DNA from: Oscillospiraceae bacterium
Lineage (GTDB): Bacteria > Bacillota > Clostridia > Oscillospirales > Oscillospiraceae
DNA length: 37,582 bases
Assembly: GCA_017440925.1 (NCBI GenBank)
Contig: JAFSAP010000049.1
Coordinates: 1 to 37,582, forward strand
Reading direction: 5' to 3'
Shown here: positions 15,358 to 23,769 of the stretch, piece by piece
How the letters are laid out: every line of letters starts with the position of its first letter
Numbering within the stretch: position 1 is the first letter of the stretch
Notes under the pieces: model-generated
What the model was told of the DNA's origin: nothing
What the model saw: the letters and a program-made list of their open reading frames with translations, nothing else
Database searches by the model: none
Program-made: the position numbers and the translations under genes

Positions 15358-18300
15358 ATGGACAGACATGATACTTTGCTGATCGCCTGCGGTACCAGAG
15401 AAAGCCGGGAGCAGCTGCGGAGCATCCTGGGAGAAAGCTACAATCTGCTGGAGGCGGGTAATATCCGCCAGGGAAAGCTGCTTCTGGAGCAGAACCGCAG
15501 CTGCATCGCCGCCATGATCCTGGATATTACCGCCGGTGTGGAAGTGGAGGAGGATCTTTTCCGGCAGCGTACTGACGGCCAGCATGTTGTTCCGGTCATC
15601 GTCATTACCAGAGATGACGATATTCCCACCCTGGACCGCTGCTTCTCCCTGGGCGCAGCCGATGTGATCCCTCTGGATTATGACCCCTATGCCATGCTGC
15701 ACCGCATCGAAAATATCGTGCAGCTGCATCTGCACAAGGAAAATCTGGAAGAGCTGGTGAAGGAGCAGGCGGAAATTCTTCGCCATTCCAATGAGACAAT
15801 GGTGGATGCCCTGTCCTCCATCATCGAATACCGCAGCGTGGAATCCGGCCAGCACATCCTGCGCATCCGCCACTTTACCCGGGTGCTGATGGAACAGGTG
15901 GCCGCCAACTGTCCGGAATTCGGGCTGACAGAGGAGGCCATCTCCATCATTTCCAGCGCAGCAGCGCTGCATGATGTGGGCAAGATCGGCATTCCCGATG
16001 CCATCCTCACCAAGCCCGGAAAGCTGACCGCTGAGGAATGGGAGGCCATGAAGACCCATACCCACATCGGCTGCCAGATCCTGGAGAGTTTGGGATCCAT
16101 GGGCAACGAGGAATACCTGCGGTATGCCCACAACATCTGCCATTACCACCATGAACGCTGGGATGGCGGCGGCTATCCCGAGGGATTGAAGGGAAATGAT
16201 ATCCCCATCTGTGCCCAGGTGGTGGGACTTGCGGATGTTTATGATGCACTGACCACCAAGCGGGTCTATAAGGATGCCCATGACCTGCAGACAGCCGCCA
16301 ATATGATCCTCAACGGCGAATGCGGCACTTTTTCGCCCCGGCTGCTGGAATGCTTCATACAGGTGCTTCCCAAATTTGAAGAGCTGTGCCTGGCCTATGC
16401 CGACGGCCTGTCTCCCAAAACGGAAACCTTTGATGTGACCCTGCCAAAACCCGCTGCCCTGGAGGACGGCTTTGCCCTGCAAATCATCCATGGCAAGTAC
16501 CAGTGTCTGCTGCACTATATCAATGCATTTGTGCTGGAACTTTCCGTGGATCAGGGCTACTATTTCCTGCGCTATAATCCCTATCCCGAGCTGGGCATTG
16601 TCAACCGTGCCAGCAATTATGAAGAGCTGGTGCAGATCGTTCTCGATGAGATCGTTGCGCCGGAGGACCGGCAGCGGATGCAGACGCTGATCGATACCGG
16701 TATTGAGGAATATCTCCAGGCCGGCCTGCGCCGTCAGGCGTTCCGGTTCCGGTTCCGGAAAAAGGGCGGCGGTGTGCAGCCTTATGATGTGACTCTGCTC
16801 CGGGCCAATGTGAACCAGACAGAGCGCCGCTCTCTGGCAGTGCTGTGCCGGAAAGTGAGCGATACCCTCCCCGCCAGCCAGGACGACAGGCAGATACAAC
16901 AGCCCTACAATACCAAGGAAAGTACCTACTGCTGCCGAAATGACCGGGACTTCACCCTGGTGCAGGTGGGCGACGGTGTCCATGATCTGGCAGGCTACAG
17001 CCCGGAGGATGTTTTTGGTGCTATGGGCGGACGGCTCATCGAGATCGTCCATCCCGATGACCGGGAGCTGGTGCGCACCACCTTCCGGGAGCAGCTGAAC
17101 CGGGGCACCAATGTGCAGATGGAATTCCGGGTGATCCGGAAAAATGGCCAGGTGGAATGGGTGCTGAACAAGAGCCGCCTGGTGATGGGAGAGGACGGAG
17201 AAGAATATCTTTACAGCCATCTGACGGATATCTCCTCTTCCAAGCAGGCCTATGACCTGCTGGCAAAGCGGCTGGAGCGGTATGAGATCATTCTGGCCCA
17301 GACGGAAAACGTACTTTTCGACTGGAACCTGCAGGAGGATGCCATTGCTTTCTCCGATACCTGGGAGAAGATCTTCGGCTTTATTCCCAGTGACGGCAGC
17401 GTGTGGAGAATGCTGGAAGGCGCCTCTTTCCTCCATCCCGATGACGTGCCGCTGCTGTATGACCGGATCCGGACCCTGCAGAACGGCTCGGACTTCGAAA
17501 TGCTGGAAGTGCGGATCGCCACTGCCAAGGGCCGGTATCTGTGGTGCCGTTTCCGTGCCTCTGCCATCCGGGATGAAGCGGATACGCTGATCCGGATCGT
17601 GGGTATTATCATCAATATCGATGCTGAAAAACAGGCGGCCCAGGTCCTGCAGGAACGGGCGGAACGGGATGCGCTGACCAAGCTGCTGAACAAGGATGCC
17701 GGCCGTAGGCAGGTGGAGGAATACCTGGCCCAGTTCCCCCAGGGTGTCCAGTGCGCCCTGCTGATCATCGACCTGGATAATTTTAAGCAGGTCAACGACC
17801 AGTACGGCCACCTCTTCGGAGATACGGTGCTGACCAAGGCTGCCAAGGAGATCAAAAAACTGTTCCGGGCCCAGGATATTCTGGCCCGTATCGGTGGCGA
17901 TGAATTTATGATCCTGCTGCGGGGCGTGTCCGACCGGGGACTGGTAGAATCCCGCTGCGAGCGGCTGCTGTCGGTTTTTCGCAATGCCTTCCGCAATGGC
18001 CGGGAAAAGCTGCCCATCAGCTGTTCCGTGGGCATTGCCCTGTCGCCGGAGCATGGCAGCACCTATGTGGAGCTGTTCCGCCGGGCAGACCAGGCCCTTT
18101 ACCAGGCCAAGGCCCAGGGCAAGGACAGCTATACCTTTTACAGCGACCAGGAAGCTGTCTACCTCGCCTGGAATACCCGCCTCACGGCGGTCAGCAACCG
18201 GATCGATTCGGACGACCAGCCCGGCCTGGCGGACAGCAGCCTGGTGCAGTATGCCTTCCAGAAGCTGTATGCCTCCCGGGATGTGGATGCCTCCATCAAT

Positions 18301-19077
18301 GAACTGCTGGCGCTGATCGGACGGCAGACCAATGTGAGCCGGGTCTATGTGTTTGAAAACAGCCTGGATAACAAGTATTGCTCCAATACCTATGAATGGT
18401 GCAACACCGGCATTGCCCCGGAGATCGGCAACCTGCAGGATGTGAGTTACGAAACAGATATCCCGGATTATGAGCAGAATTTCGATGAGCACGGCATTTT
18501 CTGCTGCACGGACATCGAAACCCTGCCCCGGAATCTGTATGATATTCTGGCCCCCCAGAATATCCGCTCCCTGCTGCACTGCGCCATCCGGGATAATGGT
18601 GTGTTCCGGGGCTACGTCGGCTTTGACGAATGCGTCAACAACCGGATCTGGACAATGGAGCAGATCAACCTGCTGACCTACTTCTCGGAGATGCTGTCCG
18701 TGTTTCTGCTGAAAATGCGGGCCCAGGAAAGAACGACCCGCCATGCCCAGGATCTGCATGATGTTCTGGACAGGCAGAATGCCTGGATCTATATTGTGGA
18801 TCCCGATACCCAGAAGCTGCTGTACCTCAACGACCGGATCCGGCAGTACTGTCCCAATGCCAATGTAGGCATGAACTGCCATGAGGCCCTGGGCCAGTGC
18901 GGTCATATCTGCTCTGACTGCCCCATGAAAAACCTGGTGGCAAACCAGGGCAAAAGCGTTCTGCTGACCAATCCCCGCTACGGCGGCCCGGTGCTGGCAG
19001 AATCAGCCATGATCCGATGGGAAGGAAAACCGGCCTGCATGCTTACCTACCGGAAGCTGCCGGAACTGCAGGCGTAA
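15358..19077 (+). CDS. Multidomain cyclic-di-GMP enzyme: REC-like, HD-GYP, PAS, GGDEF, GAF, PAS
   Basis: 1239 residues from ATG 15358 (GGGAGGA upstream; an in-frame extension to 15253 crosses the promoter). Residues 1-120 resemble a receiver with Asp56 but lack the usual acidic pair and conserved Lys, so it is probably a pseudo-receiver. The HD-GYP phosphodiesterase domain (about 135-340) is complete: HDVGKIGIPD at 205 and HHERWDGGGYP at 264. Two or three PAS-like domains (about 385-765) precede a GGDEF cyclase domain (768-930) with intact GGDEF (846-850) and inhibitory I-site RAQD (837-840) at the correct spacing. A GAF-like domain (950-1120) and a C-terminal PAS with a four-Cys cluster (1174, 1181, 1185, 1188) follow. 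It can potentially make and degrade cyclic-di-GMP. It stands between the riboswitch-controlled adhesins and the sortase. No membrane helix is seen. Confidence 0.92.
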   Translation: MDRHDTLLIACGTRESREQLRSILGESYNLLEAGNIRQGKLLLEQNRSCIAAMILDITAGVEVEEDLFRQRTDGQHVVPVIVITRDDDIPTLDRCFSLGAADVIPLDYDPYAMLHRIENIVQLHLHKENLEELVKEQAEILRHSNETMVDALSSIIEYRSVESGQHILRIRHFTRVLMEQVAANCPEFGLTEEAISIISSAAALHDVGKIGIPDAILTKPGKLTAEEWEAMKTHTHIGCQILESLGSMGNEEYLRYAHNICHYHHERWDGGGYPEGLKGNDIPICAQVVGLADVYDALTTKRVYKDAHDLQTAANMILNGECGTFSPRLLECFIQVLPKFEELCLAYADGLSPKTETFDVTLPKPAALEDGFALQIIHGKYQCLLHYINAFVLELSVDQGYYFLRYNPYPELGIVNRASNYEELVQIVLDEIVAPEDRQRMQTLIDTGIEEYLQAGLRRQAFRFRFRKKGGGVQPYDVTLLRANVNQTERRSLAVLCRKVSDTLPASQDDRQIQQPYNTKESTYCCRNDRDFTLVQVGDGVHDLAGYSPEDVFGAMGGRLIEIVHPDDRELVRTTFREQLNRGTNVQMEFRVIRKNGQVEWVLNKSRLVMGEDGEEYLYSHLTDISSSKQAYDLLAKRLERYEIILAQTENVLFDWNLQEDAIAFSDTWEKIFGFIPSDGSVWRMLEGASFLHPDDVPLLYDRIRTLQNGSDFEMLEVRIATAKGRYLWCRFRASAIRDEADTLIRIVGIIINIDAEKQAAQVLQERAERDALTKLLNKDAGRRQVEEYLAQFPQGVQCALLIIDLDNFKQVNDQYGHLFGDTVLTKAAKEIKKLFRAQDILARIGGDEFMILLRGVSDRGLVESRCERLLSVFRNAFRNGREKLPISCSVGIALSPEHGSTYVELFRRADQALYQAKAQGKDSYTFYSDQEAVYLAWNTRLTAVSNRIDSDDQPGLADSSLVQYAFQKLYASRDVDASINELLALIGRQTNVSRVYVFENSLDNKYCSNTYEWCNTGIAPEIGNLQDVSYETDIPDYEQNFDEHGIFCCTDIETLPRNLYDILAPQNIRSLLHCAIRDNGVFRGYVGFDECVNNRIWTMEQINLLTYFSEMLSVFLLKMRAQERTTRHAQDLHDVLDRQNAWIYIVDPDTQKLLYLNDRIRQYCPNANVGMNCHEALGQCGHICSDCPMKNLVANQGKSVLLTNPRYGGPVLAESAMIRWEGKPACMLTYRKLPELQA

Positions 19078-19112
19078 AAAATTCATAAAAAATAATTTCG
19101 GATTTGAAAAAA

Positions 19113-19146
19113 TGTAACGGGATCTGTAACGGCGGCGGTGTATACT
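19113..19146 (+). promoter_or_regulatory. Direct-repeat promoter of the sortase gene
   Basis: TGTAACG boxes at 19113-19119 and 19125-19131 (12-bp period), then 9 bp and TATACT (19141-19146). Box spacing and gap equal those before the second surface gene. Direct heptamer repeats shortly upstream of the -10 are the known layout of SARP-activated promoters. Confidence 0.68.
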
Positions 19147-19174
19147 GGAAAAAACACAGAAAAGGAGGAAAACC

Positions 19175-20017
19175 ATGGAACCAAAGGTGAAAAAATGCAT
19201 ATCTTTTGTACTGCTGGTGGTTTTCCTGGTCAGTACTGCACTTCTGCTGCGGAACGTTTTGGGCTATGGCGGCGGCAATGCCGATTATTCCGATGCGGCG
19301 GAGCTGGCCCGGCCGGGGGTTTCCCAGGAAACAGAGCCAACCCGGGAAACCGTGGCGGTAACGGTGCCCACGGAAGCGCCGGAGGAACCGGTGCTGGTGT
19401 GGGTTCCCGCGCCGCTGGAAACGGAAGATCCCAAAATGGAAAAGCTGAAGGAAACGGACTTAGATGCCCTGCGGAAGGTCAACGAAGACATTCTGGGCTG
19501 GATCCATATTCCCAGCTCCAAGATCGACTATCCCCTGCTCCAGGGCGAGGACAATGAGTATTATCTGAAGCGCACCTGGAAGGGCCACCGGAATCCTGTG
19601 GGTTCCATCTTCCTGGAGTGCAGGAACAACCCGGATTTCACCGACTGGCATACCATTATCTACGGCCACAATATGTCCGACGGCTCCATGTTTGCCACAT
19701 TGCACCGGTACAAAAAGCAGGATTACTGGGAAAAGCATCCCTATATCTACATCGTGACCGATGCCGGTGTGCTGCGCTATGAGGTGTTCTCCACCTACAC
19801 AGCCAAGGTGGACAGCAAGACCTACGGCCTCAGTTTCCGCCAGATGGAGACCCGGGAGGAATTCCTGGCCATGACGCTGGAGAAATCCCAGATCGATACC
19901 GGCATCGTTCCGGCAGTGACGGATCAGATCCTGACCCTGTCCACCTGCGGCGGCGGTGACGAAAGCCGCCGGGTGGTGCACGCCCGGATGCCTATGGTTC
20001 AGGTGGAGCTGCAATAA
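19175..20017 (+). CDS. Class B sortase
   Basis: Membrane-bound cysteine transpeptidase that cleaves a sorting motif and links proteins to the cell wall. 280 residues from ATG 19175 after AAAGGAGG. An N-terminal membrane helix (about 8-27) and an acidic Thr/Pro linker precede the catalytic domain. ILGWIHIPSSKIDYPLLQG is a class B signature. His165 (IIYGHNM), Cys258 (LTLSTCGGG) and Arg265/266 (ESRRVVHARM) form the catalytic set. The two surface proteins here end in APKTG, close to the (S/P)PxTG motif used by the Clostridioides difficile class B sortase, so they are the likely substrates (inference). Its direct-repeat promoter is shared with the surface genes. Confidence 0.93.
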   Translation: MEPKVKKCISFVLLVVFLVSTALLLRNVLGYGGGNADYSDAAELARPGVSQETEPTRETVAVTVPTEAPEEPVLVWVPAPLETEDPKMEKLKETDLDALRKVNEDILGWIHIPSSKIDYPLLQGEDNEYYLKRTWKGHRNPVGSIFLECRNNPDFTDWHTIIYGHNMSDGSMFATLHRYKKQDYWEKHPYIYIVTDAGVLRYEVFSTYTAKVDSKTYGLSFRQMETREEFLAMTLEKSQIDTGIVPAVTDQILTLSTCGGGDESRRVVHARMPMVQVELQ

Positions 20018-20047
20018 AAAAACCACCCCGGAGGAACCTCCGGGGTG
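20016..20047 (-). terminator. Terminator of the BTAD regulator gene
   Basis: A 10-bp stem CACCCCGGAG / CTCCGGGGTG with a 4-base loop. On the minus strand it is followed by seven T. It may also end the sortase transcript, though the plus-strand tail is poor in T. Confidence 0.85.
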
Positions 20048-20063
20048 ATTCGGAATAAACAGT

Positions 20064-21260
20064 TTACGGCACACAGATGCTGGGGGTCAAAGGCTGAACC
20101 ATGTAATGGATCTTTGCGGTCACATGGGGATGCTTCCGGTTGAAAGCGCCCAGAATCCGGCGGCAGACCATGCAGCTGTTTTCGTAGTTGGCATGGGGAA
20201 GCATGATGATGTACTGGGATACGCTGCACTGGGAGAAGGTATCGCCCCGGCGCAGGTTGGTGCGGATCTGTTCGCCCAGCTGCCCCATGATCCGGTGCAT
20301 GCTCCGCTTGGTCAGGGGCTTGTCCGGTGTGCCGGAAAGGGAAAGCAGCACGATGTGGGTGGCATTTCCGTTTCTCTCCATGGCCCGGCTTTCCGCAAAG
20401 CACAGAACCTTGAAATAATCGTAGTCGCAGCGCATGGCGCCGGAAATGGCCTCCGGCTCCTGAAGCTGCTCCAGAACCAGATCCATGGGCAGGGTCTTGT
20501 CGCTGAGGGTATGTACCGCATTGCGGTAGACCTTGCGGGTCTGCTCGCTGGGACGGATGCCGAAATCGTCAAACAGCCGGTGGGACAGTTCATCATACAC
20601 GGCGGCGGCAGCATCCGGATCTCCCTGGGCGGCCAGTTCCTGCATCAGCATCTGGTGCAGCGGCTCATGGTAGGGTTCCCCAGCAACAGCGCGGCGGCAC
20701 AGGCCAACGGCCTCCTGGTGGCGGCCCCGGGCGGAGAGCATAGTCGTGGTGGCCATGACGGTGGAGACATACAGGTTGTGGAAATGGGTGCTGATGGGAA
20801 TGACCCAGGGATCCGAGGACTGCTTTTCCAGAAAATCCCCGCCATACAGGGAAAGGGCTTCCAGATAGGCCTTCAGCCGGTCCTCCTCCCGGTCATATTC
20901 TGCGGTGCACAGGGAATCGAAGGTTTCGGAGTCGATGACCAGAGGAATATCGGGATTCCAAAGATAGCCCCCCTCCTTGCGGAGGATCAGGTCGTGGCCT
21001 GCCGTGGGCCAGAGCTGGTTCAGCGCAGACCGTACCCGGTGGAAAGAGATCCGCAGGGCGTTTTCCGGATTGCTGCTGGCGGGCTCCTCGCCCCAGAGCA
21101 GTTCGATCAGTTTTTTCTGGGACACGATGCGGCCCCGGTGGCACAGCAGGTAGGCAAGCAGCGCCCAGACCTTTCGGGTGCGGTTGTCGGAATCGGATAT
21201 TTTTACATCTCCCGCAGTCAGGGAGAAGCTGCCAAGCATTTGCACGTAGATAGGTTCCAT
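20064..21260 (-). CDS. BTAD (SARP-like) transcriptional regulator with degenerate GGDEF domain
   Basis: 398 residues from ATG 21260; ATG 21266 is too close to the AAGAGG site. Residues 1-95 form an OmpR-type winged helix (TRKVWALLAYLLCHRGRIV, LIELLWGEEPASSNPENALR). Residues 100-245 form the bacterial transcriptional activation domain (LSLYGGDFLEKQSSDPWV, LCRRAVAGEPYHEPLHQML). The last ~130 residues look like a GGDEF domain in which the signature is replaced by SVSQY (346-350). The preceding RRGD (337-340) keeps the exact RxxD-x5 spacing of the cyclic-di-GMP I-site. It should lack cyclase activity but might bind the nucleotide. It is convergent with the sortase gene. The direct repeats upstream of three locus genes are its candidate targets. 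Ligand binding and targets are inference. Confidence 0.85.
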   Translation of the reverse strand: MEPIYVQMLGSFSLTAGDVKISDSDNRTRKVWALLAYLLCHRGRIVSQKKLIELLWGEEPASSNPENALRISFHRVRSALNQLWPTAGHDLILRKEGGYLWNPDIPLVIDSETFDSLCTAEYDREEDRLKAYLEALSLYGGDFLEKQSSDPWVIPISTHFHNLYVSTVMATTTMLSARGRHQEAVGLCRRAVAGEPYHEPLHQMLMQELAAQGDPDAAAAVYDELSHRLFDDFGIRPSEQTRKVYRNAVHTLSDKTLPMDLVLEQLQEPEAISGAMRCDYDYFKVLCFAESRAMERNGNATHIVLLSLSGTPDKPLTKRSMHRIMGQLGEQIRTNLRRGDTFSQCSVSQYIIMLPHANYENSCMVCRRILGAFNRKHPHVTAKIHYMVQPLTPSICVP

Positions 21261-21309
21261 CCTCATACCTCTTTTCCAAAAGAGCTGTTCTTAAAACGGT
21301 AGTATGATT

Positions 21310-21337
21310 ATTATAGCATAATCCGCAAGGGGTGCAA
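21310..21337 (-). promoter_or_regulatory. Promoter of the BTAD regulator gene
   Basis: On the minus strand, TTGCAC (21332-21337), 16-bp spacer, TATAAT (21310-21315). It has no TGTAACG boxes, so self-regulation through them is not suggested. Confidence 0.75.
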
Positions 21338-21385
21338 ACAAATTTCTGTTAATTTTTTGAAGGGTTCCAGCAGGGAGGGGCTGCC

Positions 21386-22399
21386 ATGGTAAAACACAAA
21401 ACGCTTTTGGCGCTGCTGCTGACGGCAGCGGTGCTTTCCGGCTGTACAGCCCAGGCAGCGCAGGAAGAAGTCCGGCAGGAAACGGCAGTTCCGGTTCAGA
21501 CCGAAGAAACACTGCCCCCCGAAACCCTGCCGCCGGAGACCCTTCCCGTGGCCCAGGAGGCCCAGGCCATGGCAGAGGAGCCCCCACCCCCGGCGGTGCC
21601 GGTGGTGCTGGAACCGGTGGCCTCCGGGGAAAAGACCGACCGCTGTGAAACTGCCGAGGTGGATTATTCCCATACCGGAGACGGCTATGTGATGGTGCGC
21701 TTCACCGGAGATACGGAAAAACGCCTGAAAGTACTGCTGAAGGGCCCCACTACTACCTATAATTATAATCTTCCCAAGGGAGAATGGACGGTGTTCCCCC
21801 TGTCCGACGGCAGCGGCGCCTATCAGCTGGGGATTTACCAGAATGTGTCCGGCAAGCAGTATGCTACTGTGATGGTAACAGAGTTTTCGGCAGAGCTGAC
21901 GGATGAATTTGCCCCCTTCCTGCGGCCTAACCAGTATGTAAACTTCTCGGAAGCCACCAGGGCCGTGGCCAAGGGCCTGGAGGTGACGGAGGGCCGGGAG
22001 CAGCCTCTGGAAAAGGTAGAGGCAGTCTATGATTTCGTAGTGGCCGCCCTCAGCTATGACGATGAGAAGGCATCCACTGTCAAAAGCGGCTATCTTCCGG
22101 TGCTGGATGAGGTGCTGGAAAGCGGCAAGGGCATCTGCTTCGACTATGCCGCACTGATGACCGCCATGCTGCGCAGCCAGGAGATCCCCTGCAAGCTGGT
22201 GGTGGGCTATGCTGGTTCTACTTACCATGCCTGGATCAGCGTCTGGACAGAGGAAAGCGGCTGGGTGGACGGTGCTATTTTCTTCGACGGCCACCAGTGG
22301 AAACGGATGGATCCCACCTTTGCATCCTCCTCCGGCGGCGATGAAAAGATCCTGGACTTTATTCAGAACGGAAAATACAAGGTCAAGTACCTCTATTAA
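21386..22399 (+). CDS. Lipoprotein with transglutaminase-like domain
   Basis: 337 residues. A lipoprotein signal peptide ends in the lipobox LSGC (Cys20). A Pro/Glu-rich spacer follows (about 21-85), then a beta domain, and a C-terminal transglutaminase-like/protease fold. The catalytic triad is visible: Cys251 in GKGICFDYAALM, His281 in STYHAWISV and Asp309 in RMDPTFA. Such domains cleave or cross-link proteins or peptides outside the cell; the substrate is not known. It is the first gene of the pilus-like operon: pilC starts 36 bp after its stop without a terminator. The start (ATG 21386) follows GGGAGGGG. Its promoter overlaps the divergent BTAD promoter region but is not clear. Confidence 0.87.
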   Translation: MVKHKTLLALLLTAAVLSGCTAQAAQEEVRQETAVPVQTEETLPPETLPPETLPVAQEAQAMAEEPPPPAVPVVLEPVASGEKTDRCETAEVDYSHTGDGYVMVRFTGDTEKRLKVLLKGPTTTYNYNLPKGEWTVFPLSDGSGAYQLGIYQNVSGKQYATVMVTEFSAELTDEFAPFLRPNQYVNFSEATRAVAKGLEVTEGREQPLEKVEAVYDFVVAALSYDDEKASTVKSGYLPVLDEVLESGKGICFDYAALMTAMLRSQEIPCKLVVGYAGSTYHAWISVWTEESGWVDGAIFFDGHQWKRMDPTFASSSGGDEKILDFIQNGKYKVKYLY

Positions 22400-22435
22400 A
22401 TACATCCTTCCCAGGAAAGACAGGGAGCGGTTTAC

Positions 22436-23479
22436 ATGAAAAGAAAACAACTGACCCAGGCCCAGACGGCTGAGTTCTGCAGCGGCTTTGCGCTGCTGCT
22501 CCACAGCGGCCTTGGCCTGGGGGACAGCGCCTGGCTTCTGGAGCAGGAGGCGGCGGGCAGTCAGAAAGAAATACTGGGCCGGATGGGCCGCGCTCTGGAC
22601 GCAGGCACCACCCTGTCTGATGCCATGGAAGAAACCGGCTGTTTTCCCGGCTATGTACCTGCCATGACCCGGATCGGTGAACAGACCGGCCGTCTGGAGC
22701 AGACGCTTCAGGCTTTGGCGGATTATTATACGGAAAATGACCGGACGGTGCGGCAGCTGAAAAACACCCTTGCCTATCCTTCCGTGATCCTGCTGCTGAT
22801 GCTCCTTGTCATCGGTGTGCTGCTGGTGAAGGTGCTGCCGGTGTTCGACAGCGTCTATGCCTCCATGGGCAGCCGCCTTACGGGGCTTTCTGCGGGATTG
22901 CTGTACCTGGGCCAGCTGCTGAAAGGTGCGCTTCCGGTGCTGCTGGCAGTGCTGGTTCTGGGTTTTGCCGGGGTGCTGGCGGTGAGCCTCTGTGGGCCCC
23001 TGCGGGAAAAAGCAGCCGGTGTCTGGCAGCGCTGGTTTGCAGACCGGGGCATTGCCCGGAAATTCAGCAATGCCCGGTTTGCCCAGGGCCTTGCCATGGG
23101 CCTTTCCAGCGGCCTGCCCCTGTCGCAGGCGGCAGAACTGGCCCAGATGCTGCTGCAGGAAAATCCCGGCGCCGCCAGGAGGGCGGCAGCCTGCCGGGAA
23201 GCGCTGGAGCAGGAGCGTCCCCTTTCCGATGCGCTGCAGGCAGGGGATTTGCTGCCTGGCTGGGCATCCCGGATGGTTTCCGCCGGTATTCGGGGCGGCA
23301 GCGGCGACCGGGTGCTGGAGGAAGTGGCCCGGCGGATGATGGAGGAGGCAAGAGCCTCCCTGGAAGAAACGGCGGCGAAGGTGGAGCCTGCCATGGTGCT
23401 GGTCTGCTCCGTGCTGGTGGGCATCATTCTGCTGTCCACCATGCTGCCGCTGATGAACATTATGGCGGCCATTGGGTGA
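22436..23479 (+). CDS. Type II secretion/type IV pilus assembly protein GspF/PilC
   Basis: Inner-membrane platform protein of type IV pilus and type II secretion machines. 347 residues with the two-fold GspF repeat: the first half has FALLLHSGLGLGDS, FPGYVPAMTRIGEQTGRLEQ and ALADYYTEND, followed by membrane helices (about 115-140). The second half has FAQGLAMGLSSGLPLSQAAE and LPGWASRMVSAGIRGGSGD, with a final helix near the C-terminus (VLVCSVLVGIILLSTMLPL). Slightly short against about 400 residues for classical PilC. The start ATG 22436 follows GGGAGCGG. It is embedded in a compact operon that ends with PilT. Confidence 0.92.
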   Translation: MKRKQLTQAQTAEFCSGFALLLHSGLGLGDSAWLLEQEAAGSQKEILGRMGRALDAGTTLSDAMEETGCFPGYVPAMTRIGEQTGRLEQTLQALADYYTENDRTVRQLKNTLAYPSVILLLMLLVIGVLLVKVLPVFDSVYASMGSRLTGLSAGLLYLGQLLKGALPVLLAVLVLGFAGVLAVSLCGPLREKAAGVWQRWFADRGIARKFSNARFAQGLAMGLSSGLPLSQAAELAQMLLQENPGAARRAAACREALEQERPLSDALQAGDLLPGWASRMVSAGIRGGSGDRVLEEVARRMMEEARASLEETAAKVEPAMVLVCSVLVGIILLSTMLPLMNIMAAIG

Positions 23480-23483
23480 GCGT

Positions 23484-23768
23484 ATGAAACAGTTTGGAAA
23501 ATGGTTGGCGGTGGTGCTGATCCTGCTTGTCTTTCTGCTGGGACTGTCCCGGTTGGAGCAGGGACGGCAGGCCCAGGGTCTGCAGCAGCTGGAAAATGCA
23601 CTGCGCCGGGCGGCCGTAGCCTGCTATGCGGTGGAGGGGTTTTATCCGGCAGATGTGGACTACCTCTGCGAAAATTACGGCGTGACCTACGAAAAAGACC
23701 GGTATCTGGTGCATTACGACTGCTTTGCCTCCAATCTGATGCCGGATATCACCGTGGTGGAAAAATGA
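23484..23768 (+). CDS. Small membrane-anchored pilus-operon protein
   Basis: 94 residues, starting 4 bp after the pilC stop. A TTG twelve bases upstream is a less likely start. There is one N-terminal membrane helix (WLAVVLILLVFLLGLSRL), then a soluble part with AVACYAVEGFYPADVDYL and YLVHYDCFASNLMPDITVV. The helix followed by a YPxxxxYL...Y pattern resembles small pseudopilin-like proteins, but no prepilin peptidase site is evident. I know no named family. Its position between PilC and further pilin-like genes suggests a minor subunit or assembly factor. Confidence 0.75.
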   Translation: MKQFGKWLAVVLILLVFLLGLSRLEQGRQAQGLQQLENALRRAAVACYAVEGFYPADVDYLCENYGVTYEKDRYLVHYDCFASNLMPDITVVEK

Positions 23769-23769
23769 T

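Noticed and set aside
15208-18906. Long minus-strand ORF of 1232 codons opposite the GGDEF/HD-GYP gene
   Set aside because: The plus-strand frame has clear HD-GYP, PAS and GGDEF motifs. The antisense translation has none and no start signal.
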